From Solea solea (lineage: Eukaryota; Chordata; Actinopteri; Pleuronectiformes; Soleidae), in assembly GCF_958295425.1 (NCBI RefSeq), contig NC_081144.1, positions 21,366,853 to 21,430,852 on the forward strand: a stretch of DNA of 64,000 nt. The letters run 5' to 3'. The notes beneath the pieces are model-generated. The model was not told the origin of the DNA. It did not search any database and saw nothing but the letters and a program-made list of their open reading frames with translations. This document shows, one piece after another, positions 37,172-50,523 of the stretch. The translations under genes were made by a program, and so were the position numbers. How positions within the stretch are numbered: the stretch's first letter is position 1; each line of letters starts with the position of its first letter.

Positions 37172-37290
37172 TATTCACTACCAGACCACGCCCCCCCACT
37201 TCTTCCACCCTCAGTCCGCTTCTTGGCATTTTTCAAAATCAGGCATTGGAGCGAAATTAGTCCCAGAAGAGAGGGTGGACTTACCCTTTA
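37172..37290. repeat. Dispersed repeat, inverse copy of 16830-16985
   Basis: It shares TTCACTACCAGACCACGCCC and CTTCTTGGCATTTTTCAAAA with the reverse complement of 16830-16985, with a diverged middle section. Confidence 0.7.
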
Positions 37291-37609
37291 AGGATACCCT
37301 CTAAGCGATTATTCTGTTTATAGGAAAGAACAGATGCAATAAAACATTGTCATAAAAGTGCCGTCGATATGAAAACTGCTGAGCTCGTGATATAAACACA
37401 TGTGCTGATGTGCTCTCCTGTATGCAGCATCCACTTGGGGTTCAAGGCTCGGCTTATTATCGATCGAGGTATTTCTCCTGCTCCACCGTCTGGTTGTCCA
37501 TCACCACGGGAGAGATGACGGGAAGGATTTTTTGCTATAAATCAATACACATCTCCTTAGCCTAAGTGTCCATATTAATGTGTAAAGAGGATGATTTGCA
37601 GCCATCATA

Positions 37610-38165
37610 TAAAACCACCCACCACTGGACCGTGATCAGCGTCGTCTCTGCTGAGGAGGGACGCTATAACCGAGTCACCCACAAAATTTGATGTCGTCAT
37701 GACGGCTTTGGCATTCATTTGTATACATGACAAATGAAATAGGGCAGCGAACGCAGCCCTGGGGGATCCATTCACCCTCACCTGCTGTGACCTTCCTGTT
37801 AAAAAAGTCCACCAGCCAGTAAATCAGGCCTGCGACGATGTTAAAAGTGCTCTTCAACCAAAGCAGAGGAGAAGACAATAAAAAGTAGACAGACATATTT
37901 GAAGGTGTCCCTGTTGCATCATCCACACATTCAAAAGTCGTCATGACCAGAGAGGTGAGTGCCACCAGCCTGAAGTCTTCAAGTGTCTTTGGGGGGTTTT
38001 ATTTTTGGGCAGATGAACAATTATTGAGTCCTTCCAAAGACAAGAACCATACGCAGCTGTAAGTGAAAAATGACACTAAGAATATCTGCCAGCTGCATGG
38101 ACACTTTGTTTCAAAAACACGACCTCCAATTCCATCAGAGCGCGGACTTCTCCTTTCAGTGACGC
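37610..38165 (-). pseudogene. Degenerate LINE reverse transcriptase fragment
   Basis: Read on the minus strand, segments follow fish non-LTR reverse transcriptase order: SDGIGGRVF, a QK-stop-NPPKTLEDF segment, LVALTSLVMTTFE, VDDA, STFN, YWLVDFFNR, PQGCVRCPISFVMYTNEC, and after a frameshift near 37685 VGDSVIASLL in the place of the catalytic FADD box. Stops, a deletion after TTFE and the frameshift show it is dead. The family within the LINEs is not fixed. Confidence 0.75.
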
Positions 38166-38849
38166 CGCGGAAAAGTTTGCGTTATAATTAATTATATCTA
38201 TGTCTTTTTCTTTTTACACATCAAATGTGCATGAGAAACCTGTTTTTTTTTGTGAACTATGTCATTCTACATCAATATAGGCTATACTTTTCATCATGAT
38301 GGAATGTTTTGATTTAATTTTAAGCTCATATCGCCTGACAGCTTTTTTCTCAAAAAGTTGGATTTTTTTTTTTCCACTTGATTGGCCCCTGACCAGATTA
38401 GAGGTCATGTGAGTGTGAGGCCCCTGATGTACAGGATTAAAATCAATTTTTGAAAATAGACACCTCCCCATTAAAATTTCAGGTATTGAAATGATTATAA
38501 AAAAAAACTCATCCCATCAGAAATATCCTGGTTCCTCTGTTTTTTAAGCAAAAAACTCTTATATAAAAGCATAAACCTGCTCATAGACCGAATTTTTGGA
38601 GGTGATGTTGCACCTCTAACACTCACACACTCACATGTGTCTTGACCTAGTTTTTCCATGAATATGCTGCTGGAGGGCAGATGTGTTTGTCCCCTGAGTG
38701 AGTAACAGAGCTTTTAATGGACTGAAAATGAAAGCTTTAGTAGTTTAAGAAACAAAAGCTCCCTAAAGAAAACACACCTCCTGAATAGGGAAGAGCAACA
38801 GGGTGTGAGTATATAGTGTGAGCAGTCATTTAATCCTCTGTCAACCTTT

Positions 38850-39030
38850 AGAGAACATTCTCTAAAGATTGTATGAAGGTTGTGACAACGTAACGTTAGG
38901 GGAACGTTCCGGGAACCAAATTTGTAATCACAAACTAACATTACAGGAACACTAGGAAAACTTTCCGTGGCAACTACAGGAGAACCTAGGGGGAAACCTT
39001 CAGGGAACGTTCCAGAACATTCTGGGAACC
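38850..39030. repeat. AACGTTCC-rich dispersed repeat
   Basis: Several spaced copies of GAACGTTCC or GAACATTCT and GGGAACCAA occur within 180 bp, ending in TTAGCTGGGC. This is a degenerate tandem structure of a repeat type seen in other fish. Confidence 0.55.
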
Positions 39031-40700
39031 AACAATTGTTAGCTGGGCTACAGCATTGGATCAGAACAGTAGCTAAAAGTGTATTTTGGACCAAAGACCT
39101 TCTTCTCAACTTTCAGTAGATCACTGAAGCAGACTTCCAAAATTCCGCTTTAAGGTCATTAAAGACTTTATGTGAGGGATGGCCTTCAAGAAGCAGATCT
39201 GTTTTTAGTTTGGTCCTCATTGTCCAGAATGAATTACTGCAGCGACTTTTACAGATCTCTACAGACAGACCACAGCCTACCATCACGACACATCTACATC
39301 TATTTTTTTTTTTTTTTTTTTTTAAAGGGATGCTCTCACAATTTCCATGGAAAAATGGTATTACTGCTGTTCTTTGTTCTTCTGTCAGTGAGGGACGGCT
39401 CCCCAGGTCTGATATAAATGATGCCTGCATGGATTTCAATCGGAAGCTGATTGATCTGCACACTGAGGCTGCAAGTGTATAGATCAGAGAGTATGAATGG
39501 ATTCTAGCTTTCAACAAATCCATCTGCCTCCCAAGGTTAGATCCCTTGAGGGTCCATTCTAATGACCTTGGCAAATCCCAGATCTTCCCACAAACACAAA
39601 GATTTTCCACAGGCTCGGCATCAGCATTGGCTCTCATGGTTCCCAGAAGATATTTTCCTGTACTGTGGTACTTTGAGGGTTTTTTTCTCACACATGTTTT
39701 ATTTTAAATGGGTTCATGTTTTTCAAGTATGATTGTATGAGGTACTGATATTGTCAGCCATCGAGAACCAGCCTGAGACATACCTACCCCAGCCTATCAT
39801 CTCCATGTGATTCTGTGTGTGCGGTGTTTAGGTGTCTTTGAGTGTCGTTATTGTGTGCGTTTAATTTCCCCACTCATTTTGAAATGGTCTTGTCTTAGTT
39901 GTTTGCTGTTTGTGGAGCTAGTGCCATGTTTTGTTTGACAGTATATTTGAGTAGAGTTCTGTTCAGTTGGCCTCTTTTATAAGGCCCACATTTGCAATTC
40001 TGACATTGTTTGGGAAATGTATTTTTAATTATTTTTATTTATCCTGTGCCCCTTTGCATTGATAGATACACACTGTAATGTTGATACAATATCAGGCATA
40101 AAAAAGTGGTACGGAGCCATCTCTAGTTAAAGCTGCAGCGTGTAACTTTGGATTATTTTGTTATGTTATTATTACTCTGCCTCTGTTTGGTCTCTTTGAG
40201 CAGAAACATTGTAACATTAGTTGTATGCTGTGTCCTTCATCTGAAAGCAGGTTGTGTCAAGCAAAACTATCAGACCTGACTGAGGGAGCGTTCAGGAAGT
40301 TTTTGAAGGACCGGGTTTTTGAGCAGTACAATTCATATGTCGGTTACCTCCTGTCTTGACATAAAATTGATCATTTCGACAGACATATAGAGAGAAACAC
40401 AGAGGGAGTCATGTTGAGGTGGCTTAGTCAACATTGTGTGAACTCATTTGACAATAGACATTAGTTTATGTGGACATACTTGGCCCTACAGCTCTAAGGT
40501 TGCACGTTGTTCTCATTTCCTTCAATCCCATTGTTGCATTTACTGAGGACTGCGTGTTTTTCTTCTCCATCCATCTCACATCCTCTCACTCCTCCCCCCG
40601 TTGGTTTTTCTGCTGGTGGGATTGGTTTGGCAAGACCTTGTCATGGAAACGCTCATTGATAATTCACACGTGATGGAATTGCATGTATATGCTGCTCTAA

Positions 40701-41750
40701 TTGGGGAATCAAGGTGAAGGAATGCAAACATCTCCTCTTCTTCTGCTGCTGCTGCGCCCGCGTATACGAGAGCGCGCTCCTTCGCTGTGATCGGTATAGC
40801 CCACAACATCAGCATCTTCCGTGGGGCGCGCAGGGAAGCTGGAGGAGGAGGACGGAGAGAGAGAGAGGGAGAGAGAGAGAGAGCGAGAGAGAGACACTGG
40901 GTAAAGGCTACGAGAAGAACCGTGATGATAATGGAGTCGAGGCGGTGGAGGATGTCGGATTCACGAGAAAGGACTGTTGTAATCTGACGGAGGGCTTTGT
41001 CTTGAAACATTTTCTCGTTTTTTTCTTTTTTTTTTTAAGGTTTCATTGTGTTTGTTTGTTATTTTGTGAGGGGGGCTTTTCACGCTGCGTGGACACTGAG
41101 GGCGAGCAGAGAGGGAATAATAAGGGAGCTCCCCCTGCACGGATGCCTCGGAAGGTAGAAACGGGCTCCACCGCTGGCGCTACAGGCAACAAAAACGCAA
41201 AAACATCCCAGCTCTCGGGTGTTAATAAAGGAAATCCCGAAGAAAAGCTGTGCACTGATGGATGAGGATGAACACGGCGTCAGCCTACACAAACCGTCGA
41301 CTGTGAAATAAAGAAAATACAATTTTTTGATGGATTCTTCTTTCGATTTTTTTTAATCATTCATGGTGTAGCCCCGAGGAAACGAGCCTTGCAATGTTGA
41401 ATCACTGGTCTTGGTAAATTATTCATCACTGGTGTAGGTAGACTATGATTTTGTATTGCTTCAATGTAGCATTCACCCACTGTCATTCTTTTTTTTTTAA
41501 ATAATGATTAATCCTTTTTTTTAACCTATATATGGTTAAATATAGGCCCTTTATTAGCCTTTAATAAACAGCCAACGCAGATGAATATTGGCGCAGGAAG
41601 ATAGAGAAGGATAAAAATACAAGATCTGATTGTGAGGTTTTTTAAATATTCACGTTTTTTTTTTTTTCTTATAAGAGCCTTAAAAGAAAGAGGACGGGGC
41701 TGGGAATATAGAGGTATAAGGAAGAAACAAGAGGGGGGAAAGAATCAAAC
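40701..41750 (+). promoter_or_regulatory. lhfpl4: lhfpl4 5' UTR/promoter region
   Basis: This stretch precedes the lhfpl4 start codon. It contains a GA tract (40855-40893), CpG-rich patches near 40750-40850, a candidate donor GTAAAG at 40901 and a long T tract with acceptor-like CTTATAAG ending at 41675. A spliced 5' UTR is therefore possible. No TATA box is certain. Several upstream ATGs open frames (such as 40714-41265), which I regard as non-coding or upstream ORFs. Confidence 0.45.
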
Positions 41751-42159
41751 ATGTTGCCTTCCCAAGAAGCCTCCAAGATCTACCATGACAATTATATGCG
41801 CAACTCCCGGGCCATCGGGGTGCTGTGGGCCATCTTCACCATCTGCTTCGCCATCGTCAACGTGGTGGTGTTCATCCAGCCCTACTGGATCGGCGACAGC
41901 GTCAACACGCCGCAGGCCGGCTACTTCGGCCTCTTCCACTACTGCGTGGGCACCGGGCCGTCGCCCAGTCGGGAGCTCAACTGCGTGGGCAGCTTCTCCG
42001 ACTTCAGCTCCATCCCGTCCGGAGCCTTCAAGGCAGCCTCGGTGTTCGTGCTGCTGTCCATGGTGCTGATCCTCAGCTGCATCGCCTGCATGGCGCTCTT
42101 CTTCTTCTGCAACACCTCCACCGTTTACAAGACCTGCGCGTGGATGCAGCTGCTGTGTG
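41751..42159 (+). CDS. lhfpl4: lhfpl4 coding exon 1
   Basis: It encodes residues 1-136 plus one base (phase 1), through TM1, extracellular loop 1, TM2 and the start of TM3 (CAWMQLLC). The donor is G|GTGAGA. The exon is clearly richer in GC than its surroundings, with mostly C or G at third codon positions; this also opens the other frames, which are shadows. Confidence 0.97.
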
Positions 42160-44256
42160 GTGAGACACTTTTTTATTTCTTTTTATTATATATTTTTTTA
42201 TTTTCATTCTCACAGATGGAACAAAACAAACAAACAAACAAGGTAAAAACCCACCCTCAAACCACACAGGTACCATTTATATTTGGGTTTCATTTAACAT
42301 TTTGGTTTATGGCTCACCCACTTTTAAAAACCTCCCTGGTATCAATTAAAAGCATTTAATACCTGCTTCTAAACCAACACATGTTAACAAAAGTATGCAT
42401 GTTATGTTTTTTTTTAATGCTTGAAAGGAGGAGGTGGTATGAAAGATCATTCATTGTTGATGTAAACATATTGACATTCTATATGACAATCATGTGGCTG
42501 AGTGGAAGTCATGTTTGTTTGTGTGTTTGTGAGACCAATAGGGTGTAGTATAACGAGTGTACAGAAGCTGTGTCCTGTAACAGTTAATTAGGAGTGTTTT
42601 GCAGATCCTCTCCAGTCCTGCAGCAGCAGCAGCAGCAGCAGCAGTGAGACAGTAGGAACACATTTCAGCCATTATTCACGGAGCTGAGCTCTCACCATTT
42701 CTGTTCCAGCAGCGGGGATCGATGCTTTATGCTGATCACATGCAAATATCATTCATTAATTCGTCCGTCCATCCATCCATCCACTCCAGTTCGTGATGAT
42801 GCGGTGTGGTGAGATGATGATGATGATGGTGGTGGTGGTGGGATGATGATGATTCCAGGTCGATTGGATTAGTGTTTTTCAGGAAGATGATGCTTTGTTC
42901 CCTGATCTTGAGACTAGATTACACAGCTCGCAGGAGTGTTTGGGGATAAATGGTGGCAGGACAAATAGAACCATGCTACCTTCACGGGCAACTGAGTGGC
43001 CAAACCAAGGGGGGAAGGAATAAGAGTGAATGGACACTGCCATCTGTACATGTGCCGAAGACATACACCTGGTGTAATATACACCTTGAGCACTTTGAAG
43101 TCACCGATTGTGATTTTGTAGAGACAGTTTGTGACCAGTTGCACCAGAATTGAATGTGTATACAAGTCAGGCTCCATTTAAACACTATAAAAAGAAGAAA
43201 AACAAACAAAAACAGCACATATTCACTTTTGTAAAGTCAGAATCAGACATTCCAGTTACCCGCCAATCAGCCAGCTCTGGAAATATACTTAAACAGTATT
43301 TATGTTGTATTTTTATATTCTTTCAAAATAAAGGCAGTGACACCCATCTCTACTATTTCATCTAGACAATTGTGTTGCATCAGGTTAGGCAAAGCAGGCA
43401 ATATGTCATGAGGGGCCCCTGAAATCAGCTCACTATGTTAGAACACAGCAACAACAGTTTTGTGTGAATTCTCCTAGGAGAGTTCAATAACTCTATAGTT
43501 GGAAACCCTAATGAGACCCACAGCCTTGATTTTGTTCAACTCCTCCGGGTCTCTTTTACCGAGGCCCTCTTAAAACATCCCTGAATTTGGATAGAGCGCA
43601 CACGAAGATTATGGATTTCAGTGTATTTCTTTCCACTGTCCACTTTCCACTGTGAGGAGAGAAAATGGCTAAAGCAATCATCAGTAATCATTAGCCTTTG
43701 GATGTCACAAGGCCAAGCGATGGAAAATGACCGCGTCAGCAAGATCTCACCTTTGTGTGTTTCTCAGATGCCGCAAGACATCAGGATCTCGCTCATATGC
43801 ACATTTCTCGTGAGCCTCCTGTGTATATCCGACTCCTTTATAAGCTGATCAATGTGATAAATAGGCCAGGCAGAACAGCGTGGGAGTCAGTTTTCTGTAT
43901 GGAAACAGTCAGCATACTGAATGAGAGGGAGGGAGGGAGAATAAAAGAGAGACAGAGAGAGGAAGAGAGAGATCAGCACTTTTTTTCCCTTCTGTATTGT
44001 TCTTTTCCTCATCCTCATCTGCCCACTCTGTCCTCTGTTCTGCCGAGTGTGTTGAAAGTGTTGTGGTGCTCCACAATCAGCACAAATAATGCACAAACTC
44101 TCTCTTCCTAAATCTTCATGACTTAACAGGAATTGAACCTTTGTCCACAAACCATTAATCAAGTTAAACACTGGTTAAAAAGTCCCTTAACGCACGACAC
44201 AGCAATGTGAAACTTTTCAAAGTACAAGTCAAAGCGTTGCATTGTCAATATATACA

Positions 44257-44319
<63 letters not shown>

Positions 44320-47300
44320 GGTTCACAAACTTCCATTTCCTTTTAGAAAAGACTTTCAAACTGCAAGGTAAAGCAGTTATTTCCTTCTGTTTCCTTCCTC
44401 GCTCTTCTGTTCCATAGTGAATTAGACCTGAAAGTAGCAAGTGAGACCTTTAACATTAACGGACATTATAAATCAAGTGAGAAAGCTCATTTCCCAATAG
44501 ACTTCCATTCAAATAGAGTTGTAGTGGAGTCGCCCCCTGGTGGCTCCACGGTTCTGGTTCTGGCTCTGCTTCTGGAGTCTCAGAACCTTGGTGCTTTCAA
44601 GAAAAACAGTTTAAAAGGAACTCAATTTGGAAGACCTATAGTTGATGATGTTGGGGAGTATCTATTAGTGACAAGTACATACAATAAATTGTACTTGTAG
44701 TAACATACATTTCCTTCCTCCTCTTGATGTTTGCCCCGGAAGTGATAGCAGACACGGGTAAAACAACTTCAACTGTTGCATAAAATGTAAGTGCCTTGTC
44801 TAGAAAATCATCGGCATGTAGAGTAGATGAACGAGAGATCAGACCTCCAACCTTCTGGATGGAAGACGACCAGCTCTGCCACTGAGCACAGCTGCCCAAC
44901 CAGACAACCAGTCAAATAACATGTATGTAAACATTCCAGCAGCATTTCGCCCACAACTACTGTATATATATGTATGTGTGTTTGTAAAGATCACAAACCA
45001 CTGTGACCCAAATTCATGATATAAACAAGATCAAAATATGTGCTATATATAACATTCATGACTATTTCTACTGCAATTTCTATTGCACCTAATTTTATTT
45101 TAAACAGGTAAACCAGACACTTATGTGTCAGGCTGTACAGAGGACCCAAGTGCAGGCAGAGTCTCAGAGTTGAAAAAGGCAGGGTTTATTCGGCAGGATG
45201 GTCAAACAAAACAAATCAGGACACAGGCAGGCAGACAAACAGATAAAGCCAAAAAAAGACACATGTAGTCAGGAATCAGGGCAGGGAGACAGATTAACAC
45301 ACGTGAAGCAAGACACGGACTCGAGTGACGAGCTGACAAAGACACACAGGGAAGGGCAGGCTTAAGTAGGGAGGAAGCTGAGTGGAGAACAGAAATCAGG
45401 TGTGGCAGATCAGACACAGGTGAACAGGATGAGGCTGATAAGAATGAGGATAAAAATACACATAGGGATATTAAGGATGCAGCATGCGTGATGAGAAACG
45501 TGCCATTGATCCACACAAAAAATAATCACTGAATGTAATGACTCTGTTGAATCATATCAAGTCCTTTCATACTGTAGCTCTCAATACCCACACATTCGAT
45601 CCATCCATCACTGTCAGGCTGAAAAGGTTGAAGGTCACTCTCTGCATGACAGGTATCTGACAGAGATATATTATAATCCACCGTTCATGTACAAAAAATG
45701 ATACACAAGAACACAGAAGGGCTTCCGTTATTTTTAGACATTCAAATTGGTTTCCTGATGTCGTACATGTCAGTGTTAAACCATCATTAAAATATGCACA
45801 TTTAAAACTAACCTCATTCTAAATCTATTCTAAATATTCTAGTTTGATGCTTGCTTAGCATAGATTCTAACAACACCAACCTTTAATACAATTCCAACCA
45901 AACTGCTCACGAACGTTTTACAACCATCCTAAATATTCACCTATATGCCCTGTAATGTGCAGATGTTGGGGGCCTGTGAGAGATTTTACTGTCCCACCAG
46001 TGGATACATATGTGATGAAGATGAGTTATCTAATAGGCTTGGCAGCCAATCCTAATGGTGTTTGCCACCTTGGAGATGATGGTTTAATCATTCGCCCTGC
46101 CCTGCTGGGTGTAGCAGCAGGTCTGCTGGCACAGGGACAGAGTCAAACAAATACAGTAAGGCCCATTTGAACCGGTTGAGTCATAAGTTTTGGCCAAATG
46201 GGTCAATTAGGAAGCAGTTGGGTACCTGATCATGAAGGTCAAGTGGTTTGAGCAAAAGAGCGACGAAGGTCGAACGGAAATTTGCACAAATTTATGATTA
46301 ATAATCCACATGTCAACTGGAACTATAGAGGCAAGAGGTCCACAAAGGATTCCCCAGACTTAGAGTGTGACTTTTCTCTGTCACAGGCTGAATCTTCCTC
46401 TAAATATGGAGACACAGCAAGAATCACATCAATAATCACTGCTACATATAGGCTTAGTAAACAGAGAGAGGGGGAAAGTGAACCCAGGCCAACAGTGTGA
46501 TGCAGAAGTCCTGGCACAGCCGAGTGTCACAGTGCGTTTTGGCATCAATTCGCTGAAAATGGGCCAAATTTGGCCTCTTACTTAACTGCACTGAGCAAAT
46601 GTGAATAAGGTTAATGCACTTGAATGGTACTATGAGGTGTCACTCATAACTAGGTCAATGCAGGCCAAAGTGTAGTAAAAAAAAAATGGATGCAGTCTTC
46701 CAGGTTCCTCCTGAAGCCAACCAGGGAATTATGTTTATTTTCAATAGCCATTAGGGGGCAACTTCACTGGTTGCAAAAACTAAATAGACTTTATTTCAAG
46801 GAAAATAAATGATAAAGTATGGCACATAGGAGTGGAAACCAGTGACTGCTTGTGTTGTCCAAAAGGAGCTTGCATGTGTACAGGTGAGGCCTCTGAACAT
46901 CAACATGGTGCAGGCAAAATTGTAATTCTGGAGGCTAAGTGGCAATTCAGAGCGGGTTATATCACAACCAGTTGCCATTTTTACCTGGATGAAAGGCCCG
47001 GTATGTAACATTTATCAGGTTTATTGGCAAATTGAATGTACTAAAAGTTCAAGACGCACAAGCGCAGGCACAGGCACTACAAAACAAGGCAACCAAGGCA
47101 GATGCATGACACATACAAATACAAAAACCATACATCACCATCCAAAGTCAACAGACAAACGTCAAAATATCACTCGTCTAACGGAATCACAACAGATGCA
47201 GAGGCTGCAAAACAAAGCGATAAGACGACAGGGGAGGAAAACACAAGCCAAGAAACTGTCTGCAAGAAAAACTATACCACCAGCAGAAATACCTCAAGTG

Positions 47301-50300
47301 TTCACGTGCGTGCTGCACTGCTGTTTCAAACCCAGGGGGAATTGATTACAGCAGCCCTGCAGCACCAAAGCAGGGGCCTTTTCTTTTGAATGAGGATTAT
47401 ATCCTTTGGTTGTCCAGCTGTCATTGCATTTCAACACAGTAACTAAGACAAAGCTCACTTCTAATTGGGTCAGTTTAATCAATTGGGTTTGAGGTATTTT
47501 GTCATTTAGAACTTGTGAGAGGATGAATCTGAATCAGATAAGACTAGAATTGCACTCCGCCAAGTGCACACACCTTCACTGTGACCCACAACTCAATGTA
47601 ATGGGTTTTTTAGTAATAAACTGTCCAGGATCTCCATGAACAGACCTTGAACCAAGGTAAAGTTTGCTATTGGTATATTTCAAGGTGAATGGACAAATGA
47701 ATTATTGAGGAAACCAACAGAAATGAGGGTGAAAGCACCAAAATTTATCTCAGAATGCAGTCAGGCTGTCTGCTAATAGGTGACTCTCCTGCCGTCAAAC
47801 CAGTGGGAAACTGAATAATGGGGGTCATTTTCTACTCAGAATCTAGACTAAGCAGCATTTTTCTCCACATGGACAAACAAGAGGGGAGGCTAGATTCCCC
47901 CTCTAAAACAGTGTGAAGGTCTGTGAAGAACTTTGCTGATTGCAACTTTACTTGGATTTTGATTAATTCCCTGGAAAGTGCTCTTGGGAAAATGTGGTGA
48001 TTAAATTCAAATTTTACGAGGGAAAAATTAGCTCAGGACACAAGGACATCTGAGGGAATTCTGTTCAGTTCAATTCAAAATAATGGATTCGTCCACCAAG
48101 TGACAATTTGAGGCAACGGTCTGCAAAAGACTCAACCACAGACAAATAATTCTTGCTGCTTCTACCTGTAGGGGTCACCACAGCAGATCATCTGTCTCCA
48201 TCTTATTGTTTTCAGTGAACCACATATTTGATTTGGCAAAGGTTTTACACTAGGAGTCCACTGGATGTGGCTCCACAAGTGTCTGGGTTCCACAAACAAA
48301 GACAAGATTCAAAAATAGAGATGTGACAGAGTGCCACCTTCCTCTACTGTACTATTTTGTCGCAGTCTGTGGTAGCCACCATCTCTATGTAGACATTTCC
48401 ACTTCAACTCTTACATCAATACATATTTTCCATGTTGCTGTTGTAACAGGCGCGTCTGGCTTACAGCAAAAATCTACACGTCCGTTCATTTTTGTAGAAC
48501 TCGGACCACAATGGTGAGTGATTGTCCTTTTAACGGGAGCTGTCTGGTGGTTCAGTGTCTGTACAAGTCAAAGTCAACAACCCCCTGTTAACGGTTTAAC
48601 ACACGGGAAACCCTGTAGCTCTGGGAAACACATGCCCACTAGAAAACTTGTAAATAGTGCATTTACAAAGCAGCTGCTACATTGAATTGCTTGTTTCTAT
48701 GTTTGCATTGTTAACAGAGTAAAATAGAATCTTAACTCTGACCAATAAAGAGATATTTACCTCTCAGTAAGCAAAGCACAGACAGAGTTTGGTGCGGACA
48801 TCAAAAAACAGCAATCTCTCAAAGTGACAGTACAAGTCGTAACGCTACAGTTTTAACAGGCTGCAAAACGCATCATAAACATTGATGAAAACAAGGTTCC
48901 CATAATGTATCAGGATTTGGTGAAGTTTCAAACATAAAATTAGAGTTTTGGAGTTATAAACCAGGCTTTACCACTCAAATTCAGTCATAGCCTGAGTTTG
49001 TATCTTCCAACTCAAATTGAGAGGTCAGTACTTGTTTTTTCTTCCCACTATCCAGCTTCCTCTTAGCTCAGTAGTCCACCAGCCATTTCATTTTGATGAC
49101 TGCCTCTCTCCCTGCTTTCCTCCATCATCTCATACTTCCATCCCTCATTCACCCTGACCCTCTCTGTTGCAATATTTAACAGAACTAAGCAGGACACGGA
49201 CGTGGTATGGAGGATGAGCCGTCCTGGGAGAAATGACCTGTCACTGACGGTTCAGACTTAATGTGAGAGCATGTGTGTGTGTGTGTGTGTGTGTGAGTGT
49301 CAGAGGGAAGTGGAAGTAAGTGTGTACGTTGGCGGAATAGAACAGTGAGTAGGAAGGAGATGTGATGCAGGAATCTCTGGAGCTTGTAAGCCTGTGAAGA
49401 GATATCAGGTAACGCTGGCTTCCGTACACCAGCATTGCATTGATTCATCCTGCAATACTGCACATGTGCATAGAAATGTACATGCTAATGTTGACTAGAA
49501 GGAATATTTCACCGATTTAGCTTTGTATTACTAGAATAGGGGGAGTATTTTTGAAAAATGGTGCTTCCCAACCTCAGTTTCCCCTGAGTTGAGAAATATC
49601 TTAATTCTTTCCTTTGTTACGTGCCCACCAGTGACACTTGGTCCTGTTAGTGTAACTGTAAGCAAAGATGGCGGCAAAAACTACATTTACATTCTATGTA
49701 CAGTAAATCGTGCACAAAGGGAACAATGAGCTAGGGTTTGCTTTTTAAAGCTTGATCTGTGTCAGAACCTCTGATTCCTCTCTCTCAGATGCAGTCACAG
49801 ACGGGCAGTGGTTTTTTTTGCACTTTCATTGTCATAATGCAGTGTCGGGAGTTGGGAGAGGAGCAGCAGTGTGTGTCTTTGTGTTGGTGTGAGGGGGAGC
49901 GAGGGAGGGAGAGACATAATGAGAGTGAATGAGTGAAACACAGTGCGTGAATAAGTTTGTGTGCTGCATGCTGATGATGACGTGTGTGCGCACACATCTG
50001 CACACGTGCAACACATCTGTTCATGTGAACGAGTGAAATAGTGGCTAAATGTGCCACTGATGGTGTGAGAGCTGCATTATTAATGCCAGTGTTTTTGCTT
50101 CACCACAGAAACTGTAAACATACTGTGTGTGTGCGTGTGAATGGTCTCATATTTCAAAGCAGTGCCAGCGTACGCGATGTATGTAGAGAGGTGCGCCCAC
50201 GTGCATGTGTTTCCAGCAGGAGCAAAATAGATGCTGCAGTGGTCGATTTAGAAGTACAGAGGAAGAGAGAGGGTTTCCCCGGGGGATATCCCTGCCTCTC

Positions 50301-50486
50301 TCTCCCTCTCTCTCTCTGTTTCTTCCCCCCTTTTCTCTCTCTGAGATTTCTCGCCGGCTTCCCCCAACCAAACGTACATGTTTTAATTATTAGGCACTTA
50401 ATAAATAATTCCAATGTCACTGGGGTGTTTCTAAAAATACCCTGACAGCTAAATAATGGATTCCTTTGACCCTCCTCAACATTGTC

Positions 50487-50523
<37 letters not shown>

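Larger units (their letters stand above)
30961..40700. other. Intergenic interval between cpne9 and lhfpl4
   Basis: The two starts are divergent. The interval holds a MITE (31092-31307), TG microsatellites (32280-32306, 32595-32611), a SINE (35335-35465), a repeat (37172-37290), a LINE reverse transcriptase relic (37610-38165), an AACGTTCC-rich repeat (38850-39030) and a T21 run (39303-39323). I found no exon of mtmr14 or any other gene. Confidence 0.65.

Noticed and set aside
39113..39691. 192-codon minus-strand open frame
   Set aside because: It runs through a T21 tract read as poly-Lys, has no family motif, and shows no splice or codon evidence. Likely chance, or possibly the edge of a retroposed poly(A) sequence.
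30961..40700. mtmr14 exons between the two genes
   Set aside because: No phosphatase-like segment or spliced exon series was found on either strand by eye; a tBLASTn would settle it.
40714..41265. 183-codon open frame upstream of lhfpl4
   Set aside because: It crosses the GA tract and a T-rich run and probably lies in the 5' UTR; at most an upstream ORF.
41632..42163. Other open frames over lhfpl4 exon 1
   Set aside because: High-GC coding sequence opens alternate frames; only the 41751 frame matches the LHFPL family.
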